This document shows positions 1 to 8,702 of a stretch of 64,000 nt of DNA, one piece after another (positions within the stretch are counted from its first letter, which is position 1; each line of letters starts with the position of its first letter). The notes below the pieces were generated by a model. The model had not been told where the DNA came from and did no database searches. It was given only the letters and a program-made list of their open reading frames with translations. The position numbers and the translations under genes were made by a program. The DNA is taken from positions 88,315 to 152,314 of the forward strand of contig DATCLS010000058.1 in NCBI GenBank assembly GCA_036563805.1, in the 5' to 3' direction. The DNA is from DATCLS01 sp036563805. GTDB lineage: Bacteria; Actinomycetota; Acidimicrobiia; Acidimicrobiales; VFJN01.

Positions 1-102
1 TGGCCGTAGCCTAGCCAACCCGCCGATAAACACGGCAAGTTCGGGGGAAACTCCCGGATGCCGCACGGGGATCAGCTCCGCCGGACGGCGCCCGGGCCGG
101 TG

Positions 103-108
103 TAGGGT
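103..108 (+). promoter_or_regulatory. -10 box of the arc promoter
   Basis: TAGGGT fits the actinobacterial TANNNT -10. Transcription would start near 115, leaving a 5' leader of about 48 nt that carries the GAGGAG ribosome site at 148-153. Confidence 0.5.
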
Positions 109-162
109 CCGAACAAGGACACGAGCGAGCGACGGATCGAGCAGATCGAGGAGGTGGTCACC

Positions 163-1926
163 GTGGGCGAGCGAAGCGACGAGGGTTCGGAAGTCGAGCG
201 TGACGTCGACGAGGCGGCCCTGAGGGACCAGGTCCGCGCCCTCGAGGAGGAGGTGCTCTCCCTCCGCCAACGCCTCCAGGACGCCCCCAAGCGCGTGCGC
301 GCGCTGGAGGAGCGGCTGCTCGAGACCAAGGGACAGCTCGCCCAGGCGGTGGCCCAGAACGAGAAGCTCAGCTACACGCTGCGCGAGGCGCGCGAGCACA
401 TCGCCGCCCTCCGCGAAGAGGTCGACAAGCTGACCCAGCCGCCCTCGGCCTACGGCACGCTGCTCGGCGTCAACGAGGACGGCACGGTCGACGTGTTCTC
501 CGGCGGGCGCAAGATGCGCGTCGCCGTCCACCCGGCGCTCGACACCGAGGAGCTGATCCGCGGCTCCGAGGTCGTCCTCAACGAGTCGCTCAACGTCGTG
601 CTCGCTCGCTCGCCCGAGACCCACGGCGAGGTCGTCACCATCAAGGAGCTGCTCGACGACAACCGGGCCATCATCGTGGGCCGGGCTGACGAGGAGCGGG
701 TGACCGAGATGTCCGACCGGCTGGCCAACGAGCGGCTCCGGTCGGGCGACTCCGTGCTGATGGACTCGCGCTCGGGCCTGCTGCTCGAGAAGCTGCCCCG
801 TCCCGAGGTCGAGGAGCTCGTGCTCGAGGAGGTGCCCGACATCTCCTACGAGGACATCGGCGGCCTCGACGAGCAGATCGAACAGATCGCCGACGCGGTC
901 GAGCTGCCGTTCCTCCACCAGGAGCTGTTCGCCGAGCACAAGCTGCCGGCGCCCAAGGGCATCCTGCTCTACGGCCCGCCCGGCTGTGGCAAGACGCTCA
1001 TCGCCAAGGCCGTGGCCAACAGCCTGGCCAAGAAGGTGGCGGCGGCCAACGGCGGCAAGACGGCCAAGAGCTACTTCCTCAACATCAAGGGCCCCGAGCT
1101 GCTCAACAAGTACGTGGGCGAGACCGAGCGGCAGATCCGCCTCGTGTTCCAGCGGGCCCGGGAGAAGTCCGAGGAAGGCTGGCCGGTCATCGTCTTCTTC
1201 GACGAGATGGACTCGATGTTCCGCACCCGGGGGTCGGGCATCAGCTCCGACGTCGAGTCGACGATCGTGCCGCAGCTGCTCGCCGAGATCGACGGCGTCG
1301 AGTCGCTGCGCAACGTGATCGTGATCGGCGCCTCCAACCGCGAGGACCTGATCGACCCGGCCATCCTCCGGCCCGGGCGCCTCGACGTGAAGATCAAGAT
1401 CGAGCGGCCCAACGAGGCGGCCGCCGCCCAGATCTTCGCCCGGTACCTCACGCCCGACCTGCCGCTCGACCCCGACGCCGTGCGCGAGCTGGGCGGGGGC
1501 GACCCGGCCAAGTGCGTGCAGGCGATCATCGAGCGGACGGTCGAGGAGATGTACCGGACCGACCGCGACAACGAGTTCCTCGAGGTCACCTACCAGAACG
1601 GCGACAAGGAGACGATGTACTTCAAGGACTTCGCCTCCGGCGCCATGATCGAGAACATCGTGCGTCGCGCCAAGAAGCTCGCGATCAAGCGCCACCTGGC
1701 CGAGGGGACCAAGGGCATCCGGCTCGCCGACATGGTCGACTCCATCCACCAGGAGTACAAGGAGCACGAGGACCTGCCCAACACGACCAACCCCGACGAC
1801 TGGGCGAAGATCTCGGGCAAGAAGGGCGAGCGCATCGTCTACGTCCGCACGATCGTCAACCGCGACGACGGCAAGTCCGCCGGCGGCCGCTCGATCGAAC
1901 GGGTGGCCACCGGGCAGTACCTCTAG
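163..1926 (+). CDS. arc: proteasomal AAA+ ATPase ARC/Mpa
   Basis: Ring-shaped unfoldase that recognises pupylated proteins and threads them into the 20S proteasome. The N-terminus (about residues 15-90) is a coiled coil, which in this family binds Pup; OB-fold interdomains follow, then one AAA module with Walker A GPPGCGKT near residue 271 and Walker B FFDEMDS with Asp/Glu at about 347-348. The chain ends in GQYL, the C-terminal tail that docks on the proteasome alpha ring. About 587 aa is normal for the family. GTG 163 is preferred because GAGGAG at 148-153 lies 9 nt before it; GTG 154 in the same frame would abut that ribosome site. It heads the locus arc - small membrane gene - dop - pup - prcB - prcA - pafA. 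Confidence 0.97.
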   Translation: MGERSDEGSEVERDVDEAALRDQVRALEEEVLSLRQRLQDAPKRVRALEERLLETKGQLAQAVAQNEKLSYTLREAREHIAALREEVDKLTQPPSAYGTLLGVNEDGTVDVFSGGRKMRVAVHPALDTEELIRGSEVVLNESLNVVLARSPETHGEVVTIKELLDDNRAIIVGRADEERVTEMSDRLANERLRSGDSVLMDSRSGLLLEKLPRPEVEELVLEEVPDISYEDIGGLDEQIEQIADAVELPFLHQELFAEHKLPAPKGILLYGPPGCGKTLIAKAVANSLAKKVAAANGGKTAKSYFLNIKGPELLNKYVGETERQIRLVFQRAREKSEEGWPVIVFFDEMDSMFRTRGSGISSDVESTIVPQLLAEIDGVESLRNVIVIGASNREDLIDPAILRPGRLDVKIKIERPNEAAAAQIFARYLTPDLPLDPDAVRELGGGDPAKCVQAIIERTVEEMYRTDRDNEFLEVTYQNGDKETMYFKDFASGAMIENIVRRAKKLAIKRHLAEGTKGIRLADMVDSIHQEYKEHEDLPNTTNPDDWAKISGKKGERIVYVRTIVNRDDGKSAGGRSIERVATGQYL

Positions 1927-1934
1927 GAGTCGTG

Positions 1935-2357
1935 ATGCCCCTCACGCCGCGCGTGCCCATGGGCGTGCGGGGCATCACCGAGACCAAGGAGGGCCGGCTG
2001 ACGGTGATCGTCACCGTCGCCGGCACGCTCCTGGTCGCGATCGCCGCGGCCAACGTGTGGATGGCCAACCGGGCCGACGAGGAGGCCGACGAGATCCGCG
2101 GGGCGCTGCGCGGCGGGCTGGCGTCGGTGCCCGACGCCGTCCTCGCGCAGTTCCCCGACTCGGGCCCGGCGATCGAGGAGGCGGCCCACCGGGCCCTGGC
2201 GGGCCGCGGGGCGCGGCTGGTCCGGATCACGCAGCCCGACGACGACGAGATCGTGGTCGCCGTCGAGTCGAGCTGGGGGTGGCAGCTGCGGTGCGTGGAG
2301 GCCGAGCTGCGGGGCGACGGCACCGTCCTCACGTACCACGACAGCGGACCGTGCTGA
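1935..2357 (+). CDS. small single-pass membrane protein in the proteasome locus
   Basis: Protein of 140 aa that I cannot assign to a named family. A hydrophobic helix at about residues 20-42 (LTVIVTVAGTLLVAIAAANV) is followed by a soluble region of about 95 aa rich in acidic residues and Ala, with two Cys near the C-terminus. This suggests a membrane-anchored protein with its C-terminal domain on one face. ATG 1935 follows the arc stop by 8 nt with AGGAG at 1925-1929, so it is probably translated from the arc message. dop starts 91 nt downstream from its own promoter. Its position suggests a link to the proteasome or simple co-transcription. Confidence 0.75.
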   Translation: MPLTPRVPMGVRGITETKEGRLTVIVTVAGTLLVAIAAANVWMANRADEEADEIRGALRGGLASVPDAVLAQFPDSGPAIEEAAHRALAGRGARLVRITQPDDDEIVVAVESSWGWQLRCVEAELRGDGTVLTYHDSGPC

Positions 2358-2436
2358 GATGTTTGCTGGCGTGAAAGCTCACGCAAAGAAGCCAATCCAC
2401 TACGGATGCTGGCCTCTGGGCCGCCGCATCCGGGGG

Positions 2437-2442
2437 TAGGGT
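2437..2442 (+). promoter_or_regulatory. -10 box of a leaderless dop promoter
   Basis: TAGGGT ends 6 nt before the GTG at 2449, so transcription should begin at or next to the start codon. No Shine-Dalgarno sequence is visible. Confidence 0.6.
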
Positions 2443-2448
2443 CCCATC

Positions 2449-3966
2449 GTGGCGATGCGGAAGATCATGGGGATCGAGACCGAGTTCGGCATCATCGTGC
2501 GGGGCGCGGTCGAGTCGAACCCCATCGCGGCCTCGTCGGTCCTGATCAACGCCTACGTGCACGAGCTGGCCCGCCTGGGGCACGGCCATCGCGACCAGCC
2601 CAAGGTGGGGTGGGACTTCGAGGACGAGCACCCCGACATCGACGCCCGCGGCTTCACCGCCGAGGGCACGCTCGCCCCCGAGGTCGAGACGCACCTGGTC
2701 AACGCCGTCCTCACCAACGGCGCCCGCTACTACGTCGACCACGCCCACCCCGAGCTCTCGACGCCCGAGTGCGCCGATCCCCGCACGGTCGTCGTGTACG
2801 ACAAGGCGGCCGAGCTGATCCTCGAACGGTCGATGAAGGCGGCGGTCGAGTTGTTGCCGGCGGGCCAGGAGATCGTCGTCTACAAGAACAACTCCGACCG
2901 CAAGGGCAACTCCTACGGGTGCCACGAGAACTACCTGATGGACCGGCAGGTCCCGTTCTCGCGGATCGTCACCCACGTCATGCCCCACTTCATCACCCGG
3001 CTCGTCTACACGGGCGCCGGCAAGGTCGGCACCGAGGCCCCGGGCCTGACCCACGAGGACGTGCCGTTCCAGCTGTCCCAGCGGGCCGACTTCTTCGAGG
3101 AGGAGGTCGGGCTCGAGACGACGCTGAAGCGGCCGATCGTCAACACCCGCGACGAGCCGCACGCCGACGCCCAGCGCTACCGTCGCCTGCACGTGATCGT
3201 GGGCGACGCCAACCTGTCCGAGGTGGCGACGTTCCTCAAGGTGGGCACGACCGCCCTGGTCCTGTCCATGATCGAGGACGACTTCCTGCCCCGCGACCTG
3301 ACGCTGGCCACGCCGGTGGCCGCGCTGCGCCGGGTGTCCTACGACCTGAGCCTGCGCCAGCCCCAGGAGCTGGCCGACGGCACCCGCATGACCGCTCTCG
3401 AGATCCAGTGGGAGTACTTCGACCGGGCCAAGAAGTACGCCGAGGAGCACGGGCTCGAGTGCATCGGCCCGGCCGAGGTCGGGGCCGAGCTGCTACGCCG
3501 CTGGGAGGACGTGCTGACCGGGCTCGAGACCGATCCCGCCTCTGTGGCCGACCAGGTCGACTGGGTGGCCAAGCACCGCCTCATCGAGGGTTACCGCGAG
3601 CGCGGCGGCCTGGCGTGGGACGACGCCCGCCTGGCGGCGATGGACCTGCAGTACCACGACCTGCGGAGGGAGAAGAGCCTGTCCGCCCGGGTCGGCCTCG
3701 AACGGCTCACCACCGACAGTGAGGTGCAGCGGGCCGTGAGTGAGCCGCCGACCGATACGCGTGCGTATTTCCGGGGGAAGTGCCTGCAGCGGTGGTCACC
3801 CCAGATCGTGGCCGCCAACTGGGACTCGATGGTGTTCGACATCGGGGGCGACCCGCTCCGGCGGGTGCCCATGATGGACCCGACGCGTGGAACGGAGGCC
3901 CACGTGGGTAGGTTGATGGAGGACTGTGAGAGTCCGGCCGAGCTGTTGGAGCGGCTCGGCCAGTGA
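2449..3966 (+). CDS. dop: Pup deamidase/depupylase Dop
   Basis: Carboxylate-amine-ligase-fold enzyme that deamidates Pup-Gln and removes Pup from conjugates, in the cytoplasm. The N-terminal motif MGIETEFG carries the ATP/Mg-binding Glu. YYVDHAHPELSTPEC holds the Asp (residue 97 from this GTG, 95 from ATG 2455) that acts as the Dop nucleophile in characterised enzymes. At 505 aa it is longer than PafA (452 aa), as expected because Dop carries an extra loop. GTG 2449 is chosen because the -10 box places the mRNA start there. pup follows after 18 nt. Its partner paralogue pafA lies at 6099. Confidence 0.96.
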   Translation: MAMRKIMGIETEFGIIVRGAVESNPIAASSVLINAYVHELARLGHGHRDQPKVGWDFEDEHPDIDARGFTAEGTLAPEVETHLVNAVLTNGARYYVDHAHPELSTPECADPRTVVVYDKAAELILERSMKAAVELLPAGQEIVVYKNNSDRKGNSYGCHENYLMDRQVPFSRIVTHVMPHFITRLVYTGAGKVGTEAPGLTHEDVPFQLSQRADFFEEEVGLETTLKRPIVNTRDEPHADAQRYRRLHVIVGDANLSEVATFLKVGTTALVLSMIEDDFLPRDLTLATPVAALRRVSYDLSLRQPQELADGTRMTALEIQWEYFDRAKKYAEEHGLECIGPAEVGAELLRRWEDVLTGLETDPASVADQVDWVAKHRLIEGYRERGGLAWDDARLAAMDLQYHDLRREKSLSARVGLERLTTDSEVQRAVSEPPTDTRAYFRGKCLQRWSPQIVAANWDSMVFDIGGDPLRRVPMMDPTRGTEAHVGRLMEDCESPAELLERLGQ

Positions 3967-3984
3967 GGAGCGAGGTCAGGGGAC

Positions 3985-4179
3985 ATGGCTGAGCGAGAGC
4001 TGAAGAAGAAGCCCGCCCCGGCTCGTGAGGAAGAGGTCGTCGACGAGGCGCCCGCCCCTTCCGAGCAAGGCGAGAAGATCAAGGCAGAGCTCGACGACCT
4101 TCTCGACGAAATCGACGAGGTCCTGGAGTCCAACGCAGAGGATTTCGTGAAGAGCTACGTGCAGAAGGGTGGTGAGTAG
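3985..4179 (+). CDS. pup: prokaryotic ubiquitin-like protein Pup
   Basis: Intrinsically disordered modifier of 64 aa that PafA ligates to lysines of target proteins. The central helix (about residues 29-58, KIKAELDDLLDEIDEVL) is the part bound by the ARC coiled coil. The chain ends in GGE, so the C-terminal residue is already Glu and ligation needs no prior deamidation by Dop; species with GGQ do need it. ATG 3985 follows an AGGGG ribosome site, 18 nt after dop, so the two are co-transcribed. A strong terminator follows. Confidence 0.97.
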   Translation: MAERELKKKPAPAREEEVVDEAPAPSEQGEKIKAELDDLLDEIDEVLESNAEDFVKSYVQKGGE

Positions 4180-4231
4180 GCACCACGTGCACGGAGGTGC
4201 ACGGTGCTTCACCTCCTGAGCTAGTCCGACC

Positions 4232-4266
4232 GACGCTTCCCCACAACGCGGTGGGGAGGCGTCTTT
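4232..4266 (+). terminator. intrinsic terminator after pup
   Basis: A 13-bp stem (4232-4244 with 4251-4263, one G-T wobble), a 6-nt loop AACGCG, then TTT. It separates the dop-pup transcript from the prcB promoter at 4316. Confidence 0.75.
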
Positions 4267-4315
4267 GCTCTCCGGCCCGGTTCCGTCCCGTGCACGGGCA
4301 GGGTGCGGGGGCGGA

Positions 4316-4321
4316 TAGCCT
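4316..4321 (+). promoter_or_regulatory. -10 box of the prcBA promoter
   Basis: TAGCCT lies 8 nt before ATG 4330, indicating a leaderless or nearly leaderless prcBA message. Confidence 0.55.
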
Positions 4322-4329
4322 CCGCCACG

Positions 4330-5187
4330 ATGACTCTGCCGATCTTCCGTGCCGACGACGATCCCGGCCCGTCGTTCGTCGACATCCTGCGACGGACGGG
4401 CCTCGAGCCCCGCTGGGGCGAGGTGCCGGCCGCCGCTGCGGGCGGGAACCCGCAAGACATCCCCCACGGCACCACCGTGGTCGCGGTCCGCTACGCCGAC
4501 GGCGTGGTGATGGCCGGCGACCGCCGGGCCACCAGCGGCAACTTCATCAGCCACCGGTCGATGGAGAAGGTGTTCCCGGCCGACCGCCACTCGGGCGTGG
4601 CCATCGCCGGCGCCGCCGGCCCGGCGCTCGAGATGGTCAAGCTGTTCCAGCTCCAGCTCGAGCACTACGAGAAGGTCGAGGGCGCCGAGCTGTCGCTCGA
4701 GGGCAAGGCCAACCAACTCAGCCAGATGGTCCGGGGCCACCTGCCGGCCGCCATGCAGGGCCTGGCCGTGGTGCCGCTGTTCGCCGGCTTCGACACCCGC
4801 CGCAACGTGGGCCGTCTGTTCGAGTACGACGTCACCGGCGGGCGCTACGAGGAGAGCGACTTCGCCGCCACCGGCTCGGGCAGCCTGCACGCCGGCACCG
4901 TCATCAAGATCGGCTACCGGCGCGACCTCGACCGGTCCGACGCCGTCGACTTGGTCATCAACGCCCTCTTCCAGGCCGCCGACGAGGACTCGGCCACCGG
5001 CGGCCCCGATCCGGTGCGCAACATCTACCCGATGATCGCCACCATCACGGCCGAGGGCTTCGAGTACGTCTCCGAGGACGAGATCCGCGAGCGCTTCGCC
5101 GCCCTCCTCGACCGCCTGTCCTCGCCGGGCAGCACCACCACGGTCGCCTCGGAGCCGGCGATCCCGACGGGAGGCACCCCCCGATGA
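4330..5187 (+). CDS. prcB: proteasome beta subunit PrcB
   Basis: Catalytic subunit of the 20S core. A propeptide of about 47 residues precedes HG/TTVVAVRYADGVVMAGDRRA; self-cleavage after Gly47 would expose Thr48 as the N-terminal nucleophile. The catalytic Asp and Lys lie in the conserved beta-strand context (AGDRRAT and the EKVFPAD region). The 285-aa precursor length is typical. ATG 4330 is preferred over an in-frame upstream codon at 4303, which would lie before the -10 box. Its stop overlaps the start of prcA by 4 nt (ATGA), so alpha and beta subunits are translationally coupled. Confidence 0.97.
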   Translation: MTLPIFRADDDPGPSFVDILRRTGLEPRWGEVPAAAAGGNPQDIPHGTTVVAVRYADGVVMAGDRRATSGNFISHRSMEKVFPADRHSGVAIAGAAGPALEMVKLFQLQLEHYEKVEGAELSLEGKANQLSQMVRGHLPAAMQGLAVVPLFAGFDTRRNVGRLFEYDVTGGRYEESDFAATGSGSLHAGTVIKIGYRRDLDRSDAVDLVINALFQAADEDSATGGPDPVRNIYPMIATITAEGFEYVSEDEIRERFAALLDRLSSPGSTTTVASEPAIPTGGTPR

Positions 5188-6014
5188 GCATGCCCTTCTA
5201 CGTCGCCCCCGAGCAGTGGATGAAGGACAAGGCCGACTTCGCGCGCAAGGGCATCGCGCGGGGTCGGGCCCTGGCCTCGCTGCTCTACGACGACGGCATC
5301 CTGATCTGCGCCGAGAACTCGTCGACCACGCTGCGCAAGATCAGCGAGATCTACGACCGCATCGCCTTCGCCGGGGCCGGCAAGTACAACGAGTACGACC
5401 GCCTGCGCATCGCCGGCGTCCGCCACGCCGACCTCAAGGGCTACTCGTTCAGCCGCGAGGACGTCGACGCCCAGAGCCTCGCCAACGCCTACGCCCAGAT
5501 GCTCGGCGACGTGTTCACCCACGAGGTCAAGCCCATGGAGGTCGAGATCCTCGTGGCCGAGGTCGGGGTGACGCCGAGCGACGACCGGCTCTTCCACATC
5601 CTCTACGACGGCACGGTGGTCGACGAGAACGGCTTCACCGTTCTCGGCGGCGAGGCCGACGTGATCTCCGACCGGCTCAAGGAGACCTACCAGCCCGGCC
5701 TGACCCTCGAGGACGCCCTGCGGGCCGCCGTGTCGGCCCTGGCCGGCGACCGCACGCTCACCCCGGACGAGCTCGAGGTGGCGGTGCTGGCCCGGTCGAA
5801 CGGCCGGCGGGCGTTCCGGCGGCTGTCGCACACCACGGTGGGCGAGGTGCTGGGCATCCAGCCCGGGGCCGACGGCGAGGGCGAGTCGGGCTCCGGTGCG
5901 GGCGAGGGTGCCGAGGGCTCGGGCGGCGCCGAGCCGACCGCGTCCGCTGGCGACGCCGGCGCCTCGAGCGAGGGCGAGGGCGGCGACAGCGGGTCGGGCT
6001 CCGGCGAGGGCTGA
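5184..6014 (+). CDS. prcA: proteasome alpha subunit PrcA
   Basis: Subunit of the outer, gating ring of the 20S core; it docks ARC. The start MSMPFYVAPEQWMKDKADFARKG is cited here only by its first 20 residues' pattern (FYVAPEQWMKDKADFARKG), the usual gate segment. The alpha-type fold continues to about residue 228 (VGEVLGIQPG). The last 48 or so residues are a Glu/Gly/Ser/Ala low-complexity tail. Disordered alpha tails occur in actinobacteria, but this one is long and strongly acidic. ATG 5184 overlaps the prcB stop by 4 nt. Total 276 aa. Confidence 0.96.
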   Translation: MSMPFYVAPEQWMKDKADFARKGIARGRALASLLYDDGILICAENSSTTLRKISEIYDRIAFAGAGKYNEYDRLRIAGVRHADLKGYSFSREDVDAQSLANAYAQMLGDVFTHEVKPMEVEILVAEVGVTPSDDRLFHILYDGTVVDENGFTVLGGEADVISDRLKETYQPGLTLEDALRAAVSALAGDRTLTPDELEVAVLARSNGRRAFRRLSHTTVGEVLGIQPGADGEGESGSGAGEGAEGSGGAEPTASAGDAGASSEGEGGDSGSGSGEG

Positions 6015-6086
6015 CCGCCCGCCCGGGTTTCTGCTGATTCCCGGCCGGAAGGGCGGGTATCGGCCGGCACAACGGTCCCACGGCGG

Positions 6087-6092
6087 TAGCGT
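6087..6092 (+). promoter_or_regulatory. -10 box of a leaderless pafA promoter
   Basis: TAGCGT ends 6 nt before GTG 6099, so the pafA mRNA should start at the initiator codon. Confidence 0.6.
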
Positions 6093-6098
6093 GCGCAC

Positions 6099-7457
6099 GT
6101 GGAGCGGCGCATCTTCGGCCTCGAGAACGAGTACGGCGTGACCTGCACGCTGCGCGGGCAACGCCGGCTCAGCCCCGACGAGGTGGCCCGGTACCTGTTC
6201 CGGCGCGTCGTGTCGTGGGGCCGGTCGAGCAACGTGTTCCTCGCCAACGGCGCCCGGCTCTACCTCGACGTCGGCAGCCACCCCGAGTACGCCACGCCCG
6301 AGTGCGACTCGATCCTCGACCTGGTCACCCACGACAAGGCGGGGGAGCGCATCCTCGAGCAGCTGCTGGTGGCTGCCGAGCAGCGCCTCCGCGAGGAGGG
6401 CATCCGCGGGGTCATCTACCTGTTCAAGAACAACACCGACTCGGCCGGCAACTCGTACGGCTGCCACGAGAACTATCTGACGTCGCGGCGCGACGACTTC
6501 AGCCACTACGCCGAGGTGCTGATCCCGTTCTTCGTGTCGCGGCAGATCTACGCCGGGGCCGGCAAGGTCCTCCAGACGGCCCGGGGCGCGATGTTCTGCA
6601 TCGCCCAGCGCGCCGAGCACATCTGGGAGGGCGTGTCGTCGGCCACCACCCGCAGCCGGCCGATCATCAACACCCGCGACGAGCCCCACGCCGACGCCGA
6701 GCGCTACCGGCGCCTGCACGTGATCGTGGGCGACTCCAACATGAGCGAGTACGCCACGTTCCTGAAGGTGGGCGCCACGTCGATCCTGCTGCGGATGCTC
6801 GAGGACCCGTCGTTCGTGCTGCGGGACATGACCCTCGAGAACCCGATCCGGGCCATCCGCGAGATCAGCCACGACCTGACCGGCAAGCGCACGGTCCGGC
6901 TGGCCAACGGCCGCGAGGCCTCGGCGCTCGACATCCAGGGCGAGTACCTGTCGCGGGCCAAGCGCTACGCCGACACCAAGGGCCTCAGCCCGCTCGAGAT
7001 GAAGGCCTTGGAGATGTGGGAGCACTGCCTGGAGGGGCTCGAGAACGACCCCTACAGCCTCGACCGCGAGTGCGACTGGGTGATCAAGCACAAGCTGATC
7101 GAGTCGTACTGCGCCAAGCACGACCTGCCGCTGTCGCACCCCCGGGTGTCGCTGATCGACCTCCAGTACCACGACGTCAACCGCGAACGCGGCCTGTTCT
7201 ACAAGCTGCAGGACCGGGGCCTGGTCGACCGGGTCACCACCGACGAGGCCATCGACGCCGCCGTCGAGGTGCCGCCCCAGACGACCCGGGCCCGCCTGCG
7301 GGGCGACTTCATCCGCCGGGCCAAGGAGCGCAAGCGCGACTACACGGTCGACTGGGTGCACCTGAAGCTCAACGACCAGGCCCAGCGCACGGTGCTGTGC
7401 AAGGACCCGTTCAAGTCCCGTGACGAGCGGGTGGAGCGCCTGATCGCCAGCCTATAG
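6099..7457 (+). CDS. pafA: Pup-protein ligase PafA
   Basis: ATP-dependent ligase that phosphorylates the Pup C-terminal Glu and couples it to substrate lysines. RRIFGLENEYG holds the Mg-ligating Glu near the N-terminus. YLDVGSHPEYATPEC carries the catalytic-base Asp at residue 57. NTRDEPHADAERYRRLHVI is shared with Dop, its paralogue. The 452-aa length and absence of the Dop-specific loop assign it as the ligase. It has its own promoter, 84 nt after prcA. pafB and pafC follow after one intervening gene. Confidence 0.96.
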   Translation: MERRIFGLENEYGVTCTLRGQRRLSPDEVARYLFRRVVSWGRSSNVFLANGARLYLDVGSHPEYATPECDSILDLVTHDKAGERILEQLLVAAEQRLREEGIRGVIYLFKNNTDSAGNSYGCHENYLTSRRDDFSHYAEVLIPFFVSRQIYAGAGKVLQTARGAMFCIAQRAEHIWEGVSSATTRSRPIINTRDEPHADAERYRRLHVIVGDSNMSEYATFLKVGATSILLRMLEDPSFVLRDMTLENPIRAIREISHDLTGKRTVRLANGREASALDIQGEYLSRAKRYADTKGLSPLEMKALEMWEHCLEGLENDPYSLDRECDWVIKHKLIESYCAKHDLPLSHPRVSLIDLQYHDVNRERGLFYKLQDRGLVDRVTTDEAIDAAVEVPPQTTRARLRGDFIRRAKERKRDYTVDWVHLKLNDQAQRTVLCKDPFKSRDERVERLIASL

Positions 7458-7544
7458 CTGCGCCGCCGGCCCGGGGCTGCGGCCGGAGGCCCGGCTCGGG
7501 TCGCATCGGCTCGGGCCGTGCCGGCTCCGGCCCCGCCCGTCCGA

Positions 7545-7550
7545 TACGGT
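7545..7550 (+). promoter_or_regulatory. -10 box before the DUF3866 gene
   Basis: TACGGT lies 10 nt before ATG 7561, implying a leader of only a few nucleotides. Confidence 0.4.
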
Positions 7551-7560
7551 CGTCAATTCG

Positions 7561-8556
7561 ATGCCGCGCTTCGCCACCGCCACCGTGACCGCCATCACCG
7601 CCGAGCGGCGGGGCCTCCAGCGCGTCGACACCGACGCCGGTCGGGCCTACGTCCTCACCGACCTGACCGGCCCCGTGGCGGTGGACGACCGGGTGGTGCT
7701 CAACACGACGGCCGTCGACCTGGGCCTCGGCACCGGGGGATGGCACGTCGTCCACTGGAACCTGGCCCGCGACGAGTGGCACCGGCCCGGGCCCGGCCAC
7801 ATCATGAAGCTGCGGTACACGAGCCTCCAGGTCGACACCGGGGCAGCGGAGGAGGAGCACGCCGACCTGCCGGAGGGGCTCGGCGGCATGCCGGTCGTGG
7901 CGTGCTCACTGCACAGCCAGGTGGCGGTCGTGGCCGCGCTCGTCCGCCATCTGCGGCCGGCCACCCGCCTGGCTTACGTGATGACCGACGGCGCCGCCCT
8001 GCCGCTCGCCCTGTCCGACCTGGTGCACGAGCTGCGCCAGCGCGAGATCCTCGACGTCGTGGTCACGGCCGGCCACGCCTTCGGGGGCGACCTCGAGGCC
8101 GTGTCCGTGCCCTCGGCGCTGGCGCTGGCCCGCCACGTCGGCAAGGCCGACCTGGTGGTGGCCGGCATGGGCCCCGGCGTCGTCGGCACCGCGTCGTCGC
8201 TCGGCACGACGGCCGTCGAGGCCGCCGGCATCATCGACAACGCCGCCGCCCTCGGCGGCCGGCCGGCGCTGTGCGCCCGGGCCTCGGGCGCAGACCCCCG
8301 CGAGCGGCACCGCGGCGTGAGCCACCACGTCCACACCGTGCTCCGGCTGGTGCGGACCCGGCCGGCGTTGCCGCTCCCGCCCGAGCTGGCCGGCGAGGTC
8401 GAGGGCGCGGCGGCGGTCGACGCGCCCGACGTGGCGCCGATCCTCGACGACCTCGGCCTCCGGGTCACGACCATGGGCCGGGGCCCGGCCGACGACCCGG
8501 TGTTCTTCGCCGCCGCCGCGGCCGCCGGGGCCTGGGCGGCGGCCGCTTTGGGCTGA
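7561..8556 (+). CDS. DUF3866 family protein
   Basis: Protein of 331 aa matching the actinobacterial DUF3866 family, of unknown biochemical function. Recognisable stretches are DDRVVLNTTAVDLGLGTGGW and PGHIMKLRYTSLQ in the N-terminal beta-rich part, then an alpha/beta part with a Gly-rich segment, DLVVAGMGPGVVGTASSLGT, that resembles a nucleotide- or cofactor-binding loop. No signal peptide or membrane helix. Genes of this family often sit next to pafA/pafBC, as here. The function cannot be stated. Confidence 0.8.
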   Translation: MPRFATATVTAITAERRGLQRVDTDAGRAYVLTDLTGPVAVDDRVVLNTTAVDLGLGTGGWHVVHWNLARDEWHRPGPGHIMKLRYTSLQVDTGAAEEEHADLPEGLGGMPVVACSLHSQVAVVAALVRHLRPATRLAYVMTDGAALPLALSDLVHELRQREILDVVVTAGHAFGGDLEAVSVPSALALARHVGKADLVVAGMGPGVVGTASSLGTTAVEAAGIIDNAAALGGRPALCARASGADPRERHRGVSHHVHTVLRLVRTRPALPLPPELAGEVEGAAAVDAPDVAPILDDLGLRVTTMGRGPADDPVFFAAAAAAGAWAAAALG

Positions 8557-8687
8557 GGCGGGCGCCGGCCGGGCGTCCTGGAAGGCCGGCCGGGCGGTTC
8601 GGCCCGGGTCCCCGACTGGCCTGCCCGGCTCCGCCTGTCCGAGGGGGGCCGGGCGCGGGCAGCCCCCGGGGGGCCGTGGGCGGTCGG

Positions 8688-8693
8688 TAGGGT
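8688..8693 (+). promoter_or_regulatory. -10 box of the pafBC promoter
   Basis: TAGGGT lies 9 nt before ATG 8703. pafC has no gap before it, so both genes would be read from here. Confidence 0.5.
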
Positions 8694-8702
8694 CTCGGAC
8701 GG

